Part shown: positions 1-8,020 of the stretch, piece after piece
Layout: every line of letters begins with the position of its first letter
Position numbering within the stretch: position 1 is the first letter of the stretch
Source: an uncultured Lachnospiraceae bacterium
Lineage (GTDB): Bacteria; Bacillota; Clostridia; Lachnospirales; Lachnospiraceae
Direction: 5' to 3'
DNA length: 47,498 nt
NCBI GenBank assembly: GCA_910586615.1
Contig: CAJUJP010000010.1
Location: 1-47,498 of the forward strand
The notes under the pieces: model-generated
Seen by the model: the letters and a program-made list of their open reading frames with translations, nothing else
The model's database searches: none
What the model was told of the DNA's origin: nothing
Position numbers and translations under genes: made by a program

Positions 1-53
1 CGAGTTCGCGAAGCGAATCTCGCAAAGTTAATTTGCGAAGCAAATTTACTTTT
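1..53. repeat. Palindromic repeat, two GCGAAGC mini-hairpins
   Basis: Two adjacent hairpins with a GAA loop. The first has arms CGAGTTCGC and GCGAATCTCG, with one bulged T. The second has arms TAATTTGC and GCAAATTTA. Both centre on GCGAAGC (8-14 and 35-41). The same pair recurs in tandem at 39651-39760, and the first unit recurs at 24888-24909. The copy may extend left of the window. Confidence 0.8.
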
Positions 54-191
54 TTGCATGATAAAAGAATAATGAGTTATTTGATAATCTATTAGAACGG
101 AATCCTGGAAACGGTAAAAAATAAATAAGGAAAATATTGTACAAAAAAAATCAACAATTTGAGTAAAAGTGCCAATTATTGTGCAAGCATG

Positions 192-219
192 TTGACATTA
201 TCGTAAATTACTTTATAAT
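192..219 (+). promoter_or_regulatory. Promoter of the LacI-type regulator gene
   Basis: A perfect -35 TTGACA (192-197) and a perfect -10 TATAAT (214-219) are separated by 16 bases. They lie about 55 bases before the start codon at 275. The near-consensus match predicts a strong vegetative sigma-factor promoter. Confidence 0.8.
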
Positions 220-274
220 TTAGGTAATATAGCTTAAATTATAAACTACTAATAAGAACGAGTTCGAGGGTAAA

Positions 275-1303
275 ATGGCTAAAGCGGTTAAAATGGCAGA
301 TATTGCCAAGGTTATGGGAGTCAGCACGGTTACAGTATCAAAGGCTTTGTCAGATCAGAAGGGTGTCAGCGAGGAGCTTCGCGCAAGGATCAAAAAGCAG
401 GCGGAAGAGATGGGATACCGTACCACATCTGTATTACATCAGGAGAGGTCACGCAAGAATGTCAGCTATACGATTGGCGCGATTGTGGCGGATCGGTTTT
501 TAGATAAATACGAGTCTTTTTATTGGACTATGTATCAGGAGGTGGCCACCGCGGCAGTACAGCGGGGATGTTTTACCATGATCGAGGTGCTTCAGCGCGA
601 GGACGAGGCCGGACTTGTCATGCCCAAGCTTTTACGGGAGAGGAAGACGGAGGGGCTGATGGTCATCGGGCGTCTCAAGCAGGAGTATCTGCGCAAACTG
701 ATGGATTATGCGGATATTCCAGTCTTTTTTCTGGATTTTTATGACAAAAGTGTACAGTGCGATTCGATTGTGTCCAACAGCTATTTCGGTATGTATACAA
801 TGACCACTTATCTTTACGAGATGGGGCACAGGGAAATCGGATTCGTGGGAAATGTGTTGTTCACGGACAGCATTACAGACCGGTATTTCGGTTACGTCAA
901 GGCGTTGTATGAGCGTGGCATTCAGGTAAATCCGCAGTGGGTGCTCAACGACAGGGATCCGGAGACGGGAAGATCGGATAAAGGTTTTGAGATCGTGCTT
1001 CCGGAGAAGATGCCCACGGCCTTTGTGTGCAATAACGATGGTGCGGCGGCAATGCTGGTGCGGACGCTGGAAAACAATGGTTATAAGGTGCCGGAGGATG
1101 TTTCCGTGGTAGGCTACGACAATTATCTGGCGCCGGGACTGTGCGATGTTGGGATTACCACTTATGAGGTGGATATGAAGGAGATGGCGAAGCGTGCCGT
1201 GAAGAACATGATCCGCAAGATTTCGGGGGATCATTACAGACAGGGCATGTATATTGTGAACGGCCGGGTCGTTTACAAAGACAGCGTCGCCAGAAGAGAG
1301 TAG
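275..1303 (+). CDS. LacI-family transcriptional regulator
   Basis: This is a 342-residue DNA-binding regulator. Residues about 7-30 form the LacI helix-turn-helix (MADIAKVMGVSTVTVSKAL), followed by the hinge region. Residues about 66-335 form a periplasmic-binding-protein-like sugar-sensing domain, with the typical signatures FVCNNDGAAAMLVRTL and VSVVGYDN. Length is normal for the family. The ATG at 275 is preceded by GAGGG at 266-270. It sits at the edge of the beta-mannoside operon, so it probably controls that operon, releasing DNA when it binds a manno-oligosaccharide or mannose derivative. Effector and target are inferred from position only. A candidate operator is the palindrome at 2812-2827. 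A bidirectional terminator follows at 1403-1454. Confidence 0.93.
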   Translation: MAKAVKMADIAKVMGVSTVTVSKALSDQKGVSEELRARIKKQAEEMGYRTTSVLHQERSRKNVSYTIGAIVADRFLDKYESFYWTMYQEVATAAVQRGCFTMIEVLQREDEAGLVMPKLLRERKTEGLMVIGRLKQEYLRKLMDYADIPVFFLDFYDKSVQCDSIVSNSYFGMYTMTTYLYEMGHREIGFVGNVLFTDSITDRYFGYVKALYERGIQVNPQWVLNDRDPETGRSDKGFEIVLPEKMPTAFVCNNDGAAAMLVRTLENNGYKVPEDVSVVGYDNYLAPGLCDVGITTYEVDMKEMAKRAVKNMIRKISGDHYRQGMYIVNGRVVYKDSVARRE

Positions 1304-1402
1304 TAATTTTCCTTTTAAGCAGTATCGCAAGCAGGTTTACGATATGCATGGGAGCAGCAGACTCGCGATATGCATTGGGAGTAATATTTCGGAGATTATG
1401 AT

Positions 1403-1454
1403 AAAAGAGGTTAAAGTGTGCAGATGATCAGTCCGGCATGCCTTAACCTCTTTT
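1403..1454. terminator. Bidirectional intrinsic terminator between convergent regulators
   Basis: Arms AAAAGAGGTTAA (1403-1414) and TTAACCTCTTTT (1443-1454) form a 12-bp stem that ends in T-runs on both strands. The last codons and TAA stop of the AraC-type gene lie inside the right arm, so the structure serves both converging genes. Confidence 0.75.
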
Positions 1455-2342
1455 CGCGTCTCTGTATGCCTGCGGCGTGGTTCCCATCTCTCTTTTGAAA
1501 AGGCTGATGAAATGGTTTGTGTTTTCAAATCCGACTTCCAGGGAAATTTCATGGACTTTTTTGTCGGTGGTAAGGAGCAGATTTGCGGCAGCCTCCAGCC
1601 TTTTTCTGTTAAGGTATTTCAGCGGCGGGACACCGAAGGCGGCCGAAAATTCATGACAGATCCGGTATTTGCTCATATGATAGCGCTCTTCCAGGTCATC
1701 CAGACGGAAGGGCTCTGCGAGAGAAGCGTCCAGATAGTTTCGGATCTCTGCCAGAAAAGGGGGATATCTGGTATCGGTGGATTCCATCTTATAGGCTTCC
1801 GTGAACAGCCCCGTTACGATATGGTGCAGCAGATCGGCATCCGTAAGCTTGTTGTAAAGACATGCGCCGGGGGAGCCGATGAGGAGTTGATTCAGTGCCC
1901 GCAGGACAGGAGAGTAGGGCGGCAGCGGATGTAACAGGAGCGTTTCAAAAGGGACAAGAGTTTCAAGCCGGGAAAACAGGTCTCCTTTTACCAGAAAAAG
2001 GCTGTAGCGCCAGGGAAAGTGAGTGGGCTCTATAATATAAGTAGAAACACTGCAGTCCATGTACAGAAGCGAGCCGGGTTCCAGTGTGTAGGATCTGGAA
2101 CGCATTCGTATTCTGCCGCCGCCGTCCCGTGTATAGAGCAGCATCCGGCAGTCCATTGGCTGACAGGTGAGCGTATAACCGGAGAGGATCTCCATGGTTC
2201 CGCCGCTTAGAACGGTGGGGAATGTGTCTGCCGTTTCCGGGAGAAGTTCATAGAAAGTCCCTGCAAAAGTATGCGGCATTGCGCCGGCAGGTGCGGGAGG
2301 CTTTATGGAAAGCGACTGTAAATATTGTTCTTTGTAGGTCAT
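1443..2342 (-). CDS. AraC-family transcriptional regulator
   Basis: This is a 299-residue regulator. The N-terminal half (about residues 20-160) resembles the cupin-like ligand-binding domain of AraC proteins. The C-terminal part (about residues 195-297) is the double helix-turn-helix AraC domain, with LDDLEERYHMSKYRICHEF as the first HTH and VHEISLEVGFENTNHFISLF as the second. The ATG at 2342 follows an AAGGAG ribosome site. It is divergent from the mannoside transporter operon and separated from it by about 526 bases, so it is a plausible activator of that operon. LacI plus AraC regulators beside mannan loci is a known arrangement in gut Firmicutes. The ligand is inferred, not shown. Confidence 0.92.
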   Translation of the reverse strand: MTYKEQYLQSLSIKPPAPAGAMPHTFAGTFYELLPETADTFPTVLSGGTMEILSGYTLTCQPMDCRMLLYTRDGGGRIRMRSRSYTLEPGSLLYMDCSVSTYIIEPTHFPWRYSLFLVKGDLFSRLETLVPFETLLLHPLPPYSPVLRALNQLLIGSPGACLYNKLTDADLLHHIVTGLFTEAYKMESTDTRYPPFLAEIRNYLDASLAEPFRLDDLEERYHMSKYRICHEFSAAFGVPPLKYLNRKRLEAAANLLLTTDKKVHEISLEVGFENTNHFISLFKREMGTTPQAYRDAKRG

Positions 2343-2409
2343 AAGGGTGTCTCCTTATAAGTTACAGCATCCTTCGAAGGGACTGCGGCAGTTTCTTTTC
2401 TTAAAAATG

Positions 2410-2438
2410 ATTGTACAATATCATATTCCAAATCTCAA
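2410..2438 (-). promoter_or_regulatory. Promoter of the AraC-type regulator gene
   Basis: Read on the minus strand, TTGAGA (2433-2438) and TACAAT (2410-2415) are separated by 17 bases, close to the vegetative consensus. They lie about 70 bases upstream of the start codon at 2342. Confidence 0.65.
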
Positions 2439-2471
2439 GAATCATACATGCTGTTTTACACAATTATCGTA

Positions 2472-2556
2472 ACAGTTCAGCCTTCGGCTTTACTGTCACG
2501 TCTGATGCACACAAAATGCTCCAAAGTCGCATTTTGGCGCTTGCATAACTCGCAAG
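2472..2556. repeat. Block of three consecutive small hairpins
   Basis: Three inverted repeats follow each other. Hairpin 1 has arms ACAGT/ACTGT enclosing AGCC-TTC-GGCT (2472-2496). Hairpin 2 has arms CAAAATGC (2512-2519) and GCATTTTG (2529-2536). Hairpin 3 has arms CTTGC (2540-2544) and GCAAG (2552-2556). The block has no coding capacity and looks like a composite palindromic intergenic element rather than a terminator, since no T-run follows. Confidence 0.6.
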
Positions 2557-2772
2557 TCTGCCAGTGATATATTGATTGCTCTTTTCGGTTGCTGCTTATC
2601 TGGCTTATAATTAAATAAAGTATTTAGCTAATATAAAGCTGGATTTATAAGCTAAAAACTTTGAGAAACAGCATAGAATATAGGTAAAATGCACAAAAAT
2701 ACTAATATAAAATTGTGTAAATAGAGGAAAAAGACAAATAAAGCAATATTAATATATAATTTGCAATAATAG

Positions 2773-2803
2773 TTGATGATTAAAAAATAAAGTGATGTAT
2801 ACT
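2773..2803 (+). promoter_or_regulatory. Candidate promoter of the mannoside transporter operon
   Basis: TTGATG (2773-2778) and TATACT (2798-2803) are separated by 19 bases. The spacer is long, which fits a promoter that needs an activator such as the divergent AraC-type protein. It lies about 65 bases before the binding-protein start. Confidence 0.45.
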
Positions 2804-2811
2804 TAATTTAA

Positions 2812-2827
2812 AGTTAATCAATTAACT
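2812..2827. promoter_or_regulatory. Candidate operator palindrome
   Basis: Arms AGTTAAT and ATTAACT are perfectly complementary around a 2-base centre. The site begins about 9 bases after the -10 element, over the expected transcription start, where a LacI-type repressor would block initiation. No identical copy is seen in front of the LacI gene itself. Confidence 0.5.
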
Positions 2828-2868
2828 AAAGCTCGCGAGAGCGGATAACAAAAAGGAGGATATTTATT

Positions 2869-4347
2869 ATGAAACTGAAGAAAGTTATGGCACTTACTTT
2901 AGCAGCAGCTATGACATTCTCATTAGTAGGATGTGGCGGCGGTGATGCTCAGACAGATGCGCCTGCAGCAGATGATACCGCAGCAGAGGCACCTGCAGCA
3001 GCGGACGACACTGAGGCGGATGACGCAGCAGACGATACTGCAGCAGATGACGCAGCAGCGGACGATGCGGCAGCTCCGGCAGGCGGACTTACCTACGCTT
3101 CCATCAAACTTGGTGAGGATAATCAGGATATCACTACAACAATTAAGTTCATCCATCACAAGACAGACCGTGAAGACGATGGTACGATGGCTGATCTGAT
3201 CGGCAAGTTCAATCAGATGTATCCCAACATCACAGTTGAGACAGAAGGTATCACGGATTACCAGGAAGACGCTCTTCTTCGTCTCTCCACAGGTGACTGG
3301 GGCGATGTAATGTTCATCCCCGCTGTAGATGCAGCAGATCTTCCTTCTTACTTCGTTCCTTACGGAACAGTAGATGAGATGAGCGAACTTGTAAACTTCG
3401 CTGACAACTGGAAAGATGCAGCAGGCAACTGCTACGGTGTTGGTTACATGGGTAACGCACAGGGCGTTCTTTACAACAAGAAAGTATTTGCAGACGCAGG
3501 CGTGACAACACTTCCCAAGACTCCGGATGAGTTCCTTGCAGCACTGCAGGCAATCAAAGACAACACAGACGCTATTCCGCTGTATACCAACTATGCAGCA
3601 GGCTGGACCATGGGCGGTCAGTGGGACGCTTTCTTAGGCGCAATCACAACAGGCGACGAGACATGGTTAAATCAGAAATTCGTTCACACGGCTGAGCCTT
3701 TCAAGGACAATGGCGACGGCACAGGTGCATACGCACTTTACAAGATCCTTTACGATGCAGTTGCTCAGGGTCTGATCGAGGAAGACTACACCACGACTGA
3801 CTGGGAAGGCTGCAAGGGCATGATCAACAACGGCGAGATCGGTGCTATGGTACTTGGTTCCTGGGCAATCGCTCAGATGAAGGCGGCAGGCGAGAATCCC
3901 GATGATATCGGTTATATGCCTTTCCCGATCACAGTAGGCGGACAGCAGTATACAACAGCAGGCCCTGACTACAGCTACGGTATCAATGTAAATGCTTCCG
4001 ATGAGAACAAGGCAGCAGCTATGACATTCGTTAAGTTCATGGTGGAAGAATCCGGCTGGTGTGATTTTGAAGGCGGTTACCCGATCTCCAAGACAGCTCC
4101 TACTTCCTTCGTATTCGACGGCGTTAATGTTGTAACAAACGCAACAGCACTGACAGGCGAAGAGGACATCATGAATGAAATGAACGCTGAATCCGAGCTT
4201 TCCTTTAACGCAGGCGGCGACGCTAAGATTCAGGCAATCGTTGAGGCAGCAGCTACAGGTTCCCAGAGCTTTGATGATATCATGGCAGACTGGACAGCTA
4301 AGTGGAACGCAGCACAGGATGAGCTTGAGGTAGAAGTTCAGTACTAA
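2869..4347 (+). CDS. Sugar ABC transporter substrate-binding lipoprotein
   Basis: This 492-residue protein is exported and lipid-anchored. It has a basic N-terminus, a hydrophobic segment and the lipobox LVGC with Cys22. Residues about 24-75 are a long Ala/Asp tether that should hold the binding domain away from the membrane. The rest is an extracellular solute-binding fold of the family-1 type used for oligosaccharides, with features such as YGVGYMGNAQGVLYNKKVFADAG and Trp-rich sugar-contact regions. Its neighbours (two permeases, epimerase and GH130 enzymes) point to beta-manno-oligosaccharides as ligand. That specificity is inferred from context. No ATPase gene accompanies it; such systems usually share a general MsmK-type ATPase. 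Confidence 0.93.
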   Translation: MKLKKVMALTLAAAMTFSLVGCGGGDAQTDAPAADDTAAEAPAAADDTEADDAADDTAADDAAADDAAAPAGGLTYASIKLGEDNQDITTTIKFIHHKTDREDDGTMADLIGKFNQMYPNITVETEGITDYQEDALLRLSTGDWGDVMFIPAVDAADLPSYFVPYGTVDEMSELVNFADNWKDAAGNCYGVGYMGNAQGVLYNKKVFADAGVTTLPKTPDEFLAALQAIKDNTDAIPLYTNYAAGWTMGGQWDAFLGAITTGDETWLNQKFVHTAEPFKDNGDGTGAYALYKILYDAVAQGLIEEDYTTTDWEGCKGMINNGEIGAMVLGSWAIAQMKAAGENPDDIGYMPFPITVGGQQYTTAGPDYSYGINVNASDENKAAAMTFVKFMVEESGWCDFEGGYPISKTAPTSFVFDGVNVVTNATALTGEEDIMNEMNAESELSFNAGGDAKIQAIVEAAATGSQSFDDIMADWTAKWNAAQDELEVEVQY

Positions 4348-4504
4348 GAATAAGCATATATCAATAAGTAGCTTCATAAAGGCTTCATGTAGGTATTAAT
4401 TCCCGCGGGTAATGAGTCAAAATCATGCTTGCATGACCTTGACGAATGCCGTGAGGGTCAGATCTTCCGGCAGGTTGCTGCGGGAGATTAGACGGATGAC
4501 ATTT

Positions 4505-4533
4505 GAGCCGGGGCAGAATAATTACCCCGGCTC
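4505..4533 (+). promoter_or_regulatory. Intercistronic stem-loop after the binding-protein gene
   Basis: GAGCCGGGG (4505-4513) pairs perfectly with CCCCGGCTC (4525-4533) over an 11-base loop. No T-run follows, and the AGGAGG ribosome site of the first permease comes 8 bases later. It is best read as an mRNA-stabilising or processing structure that keeps binding-protein mRNA in excess over permease mRNA. Confidence 0.65.
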
Positions 4534-4554
4534 GAATTATCAGGAGGATAGTAT

Positions 4555-5559
4555 ATGGCGGCACAGGCAAATACATTGGGAACACAGAAAAAGGGTTTCC
4601 TGCAATTGTTAAGAAGCAGGAAAGGGCAGCAGGCGATCATCATTGTAGCTTTCATGATCGTACCGCTGGCACTGTTATTTACTTTTACATACCTTCCATT
4701 CGGTGAGATGGTGGGATACAGTTTTATGAAGATGAAATATATCGGTGACAGGAAATTCGTCGGCTGGAAGAACTACGCCAGCGTGTTCAGCAGAAAAGAC
4801 TGTTTCAGTGCTTTGAAGCTGAGTCTGTACTATATGGGCGGTTCTGTTGTTCAGCTTGTTCTTGCGCTCTACCTGGCAACTGTTTTGAGCTTTAAAGTAA
4901 AGGGCGGCAATATTTTCAAGGGATTCATGTTCTTCCCTTATTTGATCAACGGTATTGCAATCGGCTTTATTTTTAAATTTTTCTATACAAGAGGATTCGT
5001 TTTCGATACCGTACTTCAGTGGTGTGGCTTTGAACTGGATAACCTGCCATACTGGTTAAAAGACCAGAGCATTAACAATATATCTCTCGTGGGAACATCT
5101 GTCTGGCGGTACTTTGGACAGAACATGGTTCTCTTTATCGGTGCGATTATGTCGGTAGATTCCGAGTTGTATGAGGCTGCGATGCTGGACGGCGCAAATA
5201 AGTTCCAGCAGTTTATCTACATCATCCTGCCCAGCATCAAGACAATCGTTACCCTGAACGTGATCTTGTCCATCACCGGTTCCCTGAGTGCATTTGAGCC
5301 TCCTTTCGTTATCACGGACGGCGCAAACGGAACGGGAACATACTTTATCGTTATGCATCAGATCGCTCATACGCAGCAGAAGGTCGGTCTTGCATCAGCG
5401 ATGGCGGTGGTACTGCTTTTGATCATCTTTGCGGCAACGATCCTGCAGAAACTTTTCTTCAAGTATGTATTTAAGAATGCGGAGGACGAGGATTTCAATG
5501 CAACCAAACGTCGTGACAGGCAGCTTGCGAAACTTGCGGCGAGAAAGGCAGGGAGATAA
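4555..5559 (+). CDS. Sugar ABC transporter permease, subunit 1
   Basis: This 334-residue integral membrane protein has six predicted transmembrane segments and the cytoplasmic EAA loop (EAAMLDGANKFQQFIYIILP, about residues 205-225) that docks the ATPase. It matches MalF/UgpA/LplB-type permeases (binding-protein-dependent transport inner-membrane family). The start at 4555 has AGGAGG at 4541-4546. The stop codon is directly followed by the start of the second permease. With the lipoprotein upstream it would form the importer for short manno-oligosaccharides. The charged C-terminal tail (about residues 300-334) is cytoplasmic. Confidence 0.93.
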   Translation: MAAQANTLGTQKKGFLQLLRSRKGQQAIIIVAFMIVPLALLFTFTYLPFGEMVGYSFMKMKYIGDRKFVGWKNYASVFSRKDCFSALKLSLYYMGGSVVQLVLALYLATVLSFKVKGGNIFKGFMFFPYLINGIAIGFIFKFFYTRGFVFDTVLQWCGFELDNLPYWLKDQSINNISLVGTSVWRYFGQNMVLFIGAIMSVDSELYEAAMLDGANKFQQFIYIILPSIKTIVTLNVILSITGSLSAFEPPFVITDGANGTGTYFIVMHQIAHTQQKVGLASAMAVVLLLIIFAATILQKLFFKYVFKNAEDEDFNATKRRDRQLAKLAARKAGR

Positions 5560-6408
5560 ATGACAGCATTACAGAAAATAGGTAAATATATAGTTGGTTT
5601 CTTGAAATATTTTTCACTTGTATTTTTTGCATTTGTTGCGGTTCTGCCGATTGTGTCCTGTGTGATCACGGCATTTAAAACAGAGACGGAATATGCACAG
5701 ACCAACGTTATGGAAATGCCGGCAAGCTGGCTGAACTTCCAGAACTTTGTGGATGCATTCCAGAGAGCCAATATGGGGCGTGCATTTGTCAACTCTACTA
5801 TCGTGCTGGTGAGTGTTCTGGTGGTATCCGTTTTAATCGGAACCTCGCTTGCATATGTGTTGAACCGTTTTCAGTTTCCAGGCAACGGTATCATCAGAAG
5901 CCTGTTCCTCTTTGCAACGCTGCTTCCCGGTGTTGCGATGCAGATCGCGGTATATGAGATCATGTTTAAGCTTGGACTGATCAACTCACTGGTAGGTTAT
6001 ATCATCATGATGTGCGGCACGGATGTCATAGCGATTTATATTTACATTCAGTTCTTTGAGAACATCAGCGTGTCCCTGGATGAGTCGGCGATCATTGACG
6101 GTGCGTCTTACTTTAAGATATACTATAAGATATTACTGCCGCTTCTGAAACCGGCTATTGTGACTGCATGTATCCTGAAAGGTGTGGGAACTTACAACGA
6201 GTATTACTGTGCAAACCTGTATTTACAGAACAAGAAGCTTTACCCGACGGTGGCGACTTCACTGTACACTTTCGTGGGACCTCTGGGAAGCCAGTATAAC
6301 CTGATCTGTGCGGGTGTTATCATTTCTCTTCTGCCGGCGCTGATCGTGTTCATTCTTTTCCAGAAGCAGATTTACAGCGGTATGACTGCGGGTTCTGTAA
6401 AAGGTTAG
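5560..6408 (+). CDS. Sugar ABC transporter permease, subunit 2
   Basis: This 282-residue permease of the MalG/UgpE type has six predicted membrane segments. Its EAA loop is at about residues 174-195 (ESAIIDGASYFKIYYKILLP). The ATG immediately follows the TAA of the first permease, indicating translational coupling. It should pair with that permease in a heterodimeric channel. The protein ends with the GSVKG motif common at the C-terminus of this family. Substrate is inferred from the downstream phosphorylases. Confidence 0.93.
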   Translation: MTALQKIGKYIVGFLKYFSLVFFAFVAVLPIVSCVITAFKTETEYAQTNVMEMPASWLNFQNFVDAFQRANMGRAFVNSTIVLVSVLVVSVLIGTSLAYVLNRFQFPGNGIIRSLFLFATLLPGVAMQIAVYEIMFKLGLINSLVGYIIMMCGTDVIAIYIYIQFFENISVSLDESAIIDGASYFKIYYKILLPLLKPAIVTACILKGVGTYNEYYCANLYLQNKKLYPTVATSLYTFVGPLGSQYNLICAGVIISLLPALIVFILFQKQIYSGMTAGSVKG

Positions 6409-6677
6409 AAAATCAACGTCATAGCAGATATAAAAATACGAAACTGATCAGGTAATCAGGCATAGGGTTGTAAGCATAGGATGAAGGGGATATACCGGAC
6501 GGGCCGCGGGCCTGTATCGTAGGAATATCGTGCAGTCTGTCATATGGCAGGCGGTGTATGCTGGAAGTTTTATATGATGTATAAGCCCGGTGTGTCCGTT
6601 GCGCCGGAGGGCGTGGGGACGCATCGGGTCTTCGTATTTTTAAAAGACAGGTTGAAAGAAAAAGAGGGGTAAAAGCG

Positions 6678-7865
6678 ATGATGGTTGAAGAGATCAGGAA
6701 GCATTTGACGGAGTGTATCATTCCATTCTGGAAGAAGCTCAGGGATGATGAACAGGGCGGGTACTACGGGTACATGGATTATGACCTGAAAGTGGATAAG
6801 AAAGCGGTAAAGGGATGTATTTTGAACAGCCGTATTACATGGTTTTTTGCCAATGCCTATCTGACGCTGGGTGACGAGTCTCTGTTAGAGGAGGCACGGC
6901 ACGGCTACGAGTTCATGCAGAAATATTGTGTGGATCAGGAGAAAGGCGGTGTGTACTGGTCAGTTGCCTGTGACGGTACGCCGGAAGATACGACGAAGCA
7001 TACTTACAATCAGGCCTTTTCCATCTATGCATTGTCTTCTTATTACGATGCGTCGAAGGATGAAAGTGCGCTCAGGACAGCGCTGGAACTGTTCCGCATC
7101 ATTGAAGAGCGGTGTACGGACGAGATCGGATACAAGGAAGCATTTGACAGGGAATTTCGCGAGATCGAGAATGACAAACTGTCTGAAAACGGTGTGATCG
7201 CGGATAAGACCATGAATACGCTGCTTCATGTTTTTGAAGCATATACGGAACTGTATCGGGTGAGCGGTGACGGCGATGTAAAGAAAAGGCTGGAATGGAT
7301 TCTCGATACGCTTGCAGACAAAATCTACAATCCTGCACTGCACAGACAGGAAGTGTTTTTTGACAGGGAAATGAATTCTATTCTGGATCTGCATTCTTAC
7401 GGGCATGATATTGAGACGGCATGGCTGATCCGCAGAGGGACGGACATTCTGGGAGAGAAGGCATATGAGGATAAAATGCTCCCGATTATACTTGACTTAA
7501 CCGGTCAAGTATATAAAGTTGCTTTCAACGGACATTCTTTTGCAAATGAGTGCGAAAAGGGTGTGGTGGATGAAAACAGGATCTGGTGGGTGCAGGCGGA
7601 AGCCGTGGTAGGATTTTTAAATGCCTATAAACTGGCGCCGGAGCATACGGAATATCTGGAAGCGGCTAAGGCCCAATGGGAGTTTATCAAAGAATACGTG
7701 ATCGATCAGAGAGAAGGCTCTGAGTGGTTCTGGGATGTAAACAAGGAGGGTGCGGCCGTAAGCGGCAAGCCTATTGTGGAGCCATGGAAGTGTCCGTATC
7801 ATAACGGCAGAATGTGTCTGGAAGTGATCAGAAGGGCCGGGGAGAACGGAGATTTTATAAAATAA
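6678..7865 (+). CDS. AGE-family sugar 2-epimerase (cellobiose/mannobiose 2-epimerase type)
   Basis: This 395-residue enzyme belongs to the N-acylglucosamine/cellobiose 2-epimerase family, with an (alpha/alpha)6 barrel. Conserved family features are visible: KHTYNQAF, SYGHDIETAWLI (His at about 243), WWVQAEA (about 302-308) and the C-terminal CPYHNGRM segment carrying a His near 374. In the family these His residues act as acid/base catalysts. In a beta-mannan context the reaction would be conversion of the reducing-end mannose of beta-1,4-mannobiose to glucose, giving mannosyl-glucose, the substrate of GH130_1 enzymes. A 269-base gap separates it from the permease gene, with a GAGGGG ribosome site before it. 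The ATG at 6681 is an alternative start. Confidence 0.88.
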   Translation: MMVEEIRKHLTECIIPFWKKLRDDEQGGYYGYMDYDLKVDKKAVKGCILNSRITWFFANAYLTLGDESLLEEARHGYEFMQKYCVDQEKGGVYWSVACDGTPEDTTKHTYNQAFSIYALSSYYDASKDESALRTALELFRIIEERCTDEIGYKEAFDREFREIENDKLSENGVIADKTMNTLLHVFEAYTELYRVSGDGDVKKRLEWILDTLADKIYNPALHRQEVFFDREMNSILDLHSYGHDIETAWLIRRGTDILGEKAYEDKMLPIILDLTGQVYKVAFNGHSFANECEKGVVDENRIWWVQAEAVVGFLNAYKLAPEHTEYLEAAKAQWEFIKEYVIDQREGSEWFWDVNKEGAAVSGKPIVEPWKCPYHNGRMCLEVIRRAGENGDFIK

Positions 7866-8020
7866 GCAGTTTTTTTGTGTAAGCCTGCCGTGAAGAAGAT
7901 CTGCCATAAGATAGTTTGTTACTTATAAGAAGGTCTGCAGATGTCTTGGATGGATGGTTTGTCATAAGACGGCGGGTAAGGGGAAATAGAATAGAGAGTT
8001 TTAAATGGAGGAATGCAGTA

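Larger units (their letters stand above)
2343..2868. other. Divergent regulatory region of the mannoside locus
   Basis: No gene is visible. From left to right it holds the leader and promoter of the AraC-type gene, a block of three small hairpins (2472-2556), a very AT-rich stretch (about 2600-2830) that may be bent or act as an UP element, a promoter for the transporter operon, the palindrome at 2812-2827, and a strong AAAGGAGG-type ribosome site just before 2869. Confidence 0.7.

Noticed and set aside
2600..2830. Possible replication origin or phage attachment site in the AT-rich stretch
   Set aside because: No DnaA boxes, iterons or integrase gene nearby; AT-richness is explained by a regulated promoter region.
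7916..8020. Longer N-terminus of the first GH130 protein starting at 7916
   Set aside because: The 35 extra residues do not look like GH130, and a good GGAGG site lies before 8021.
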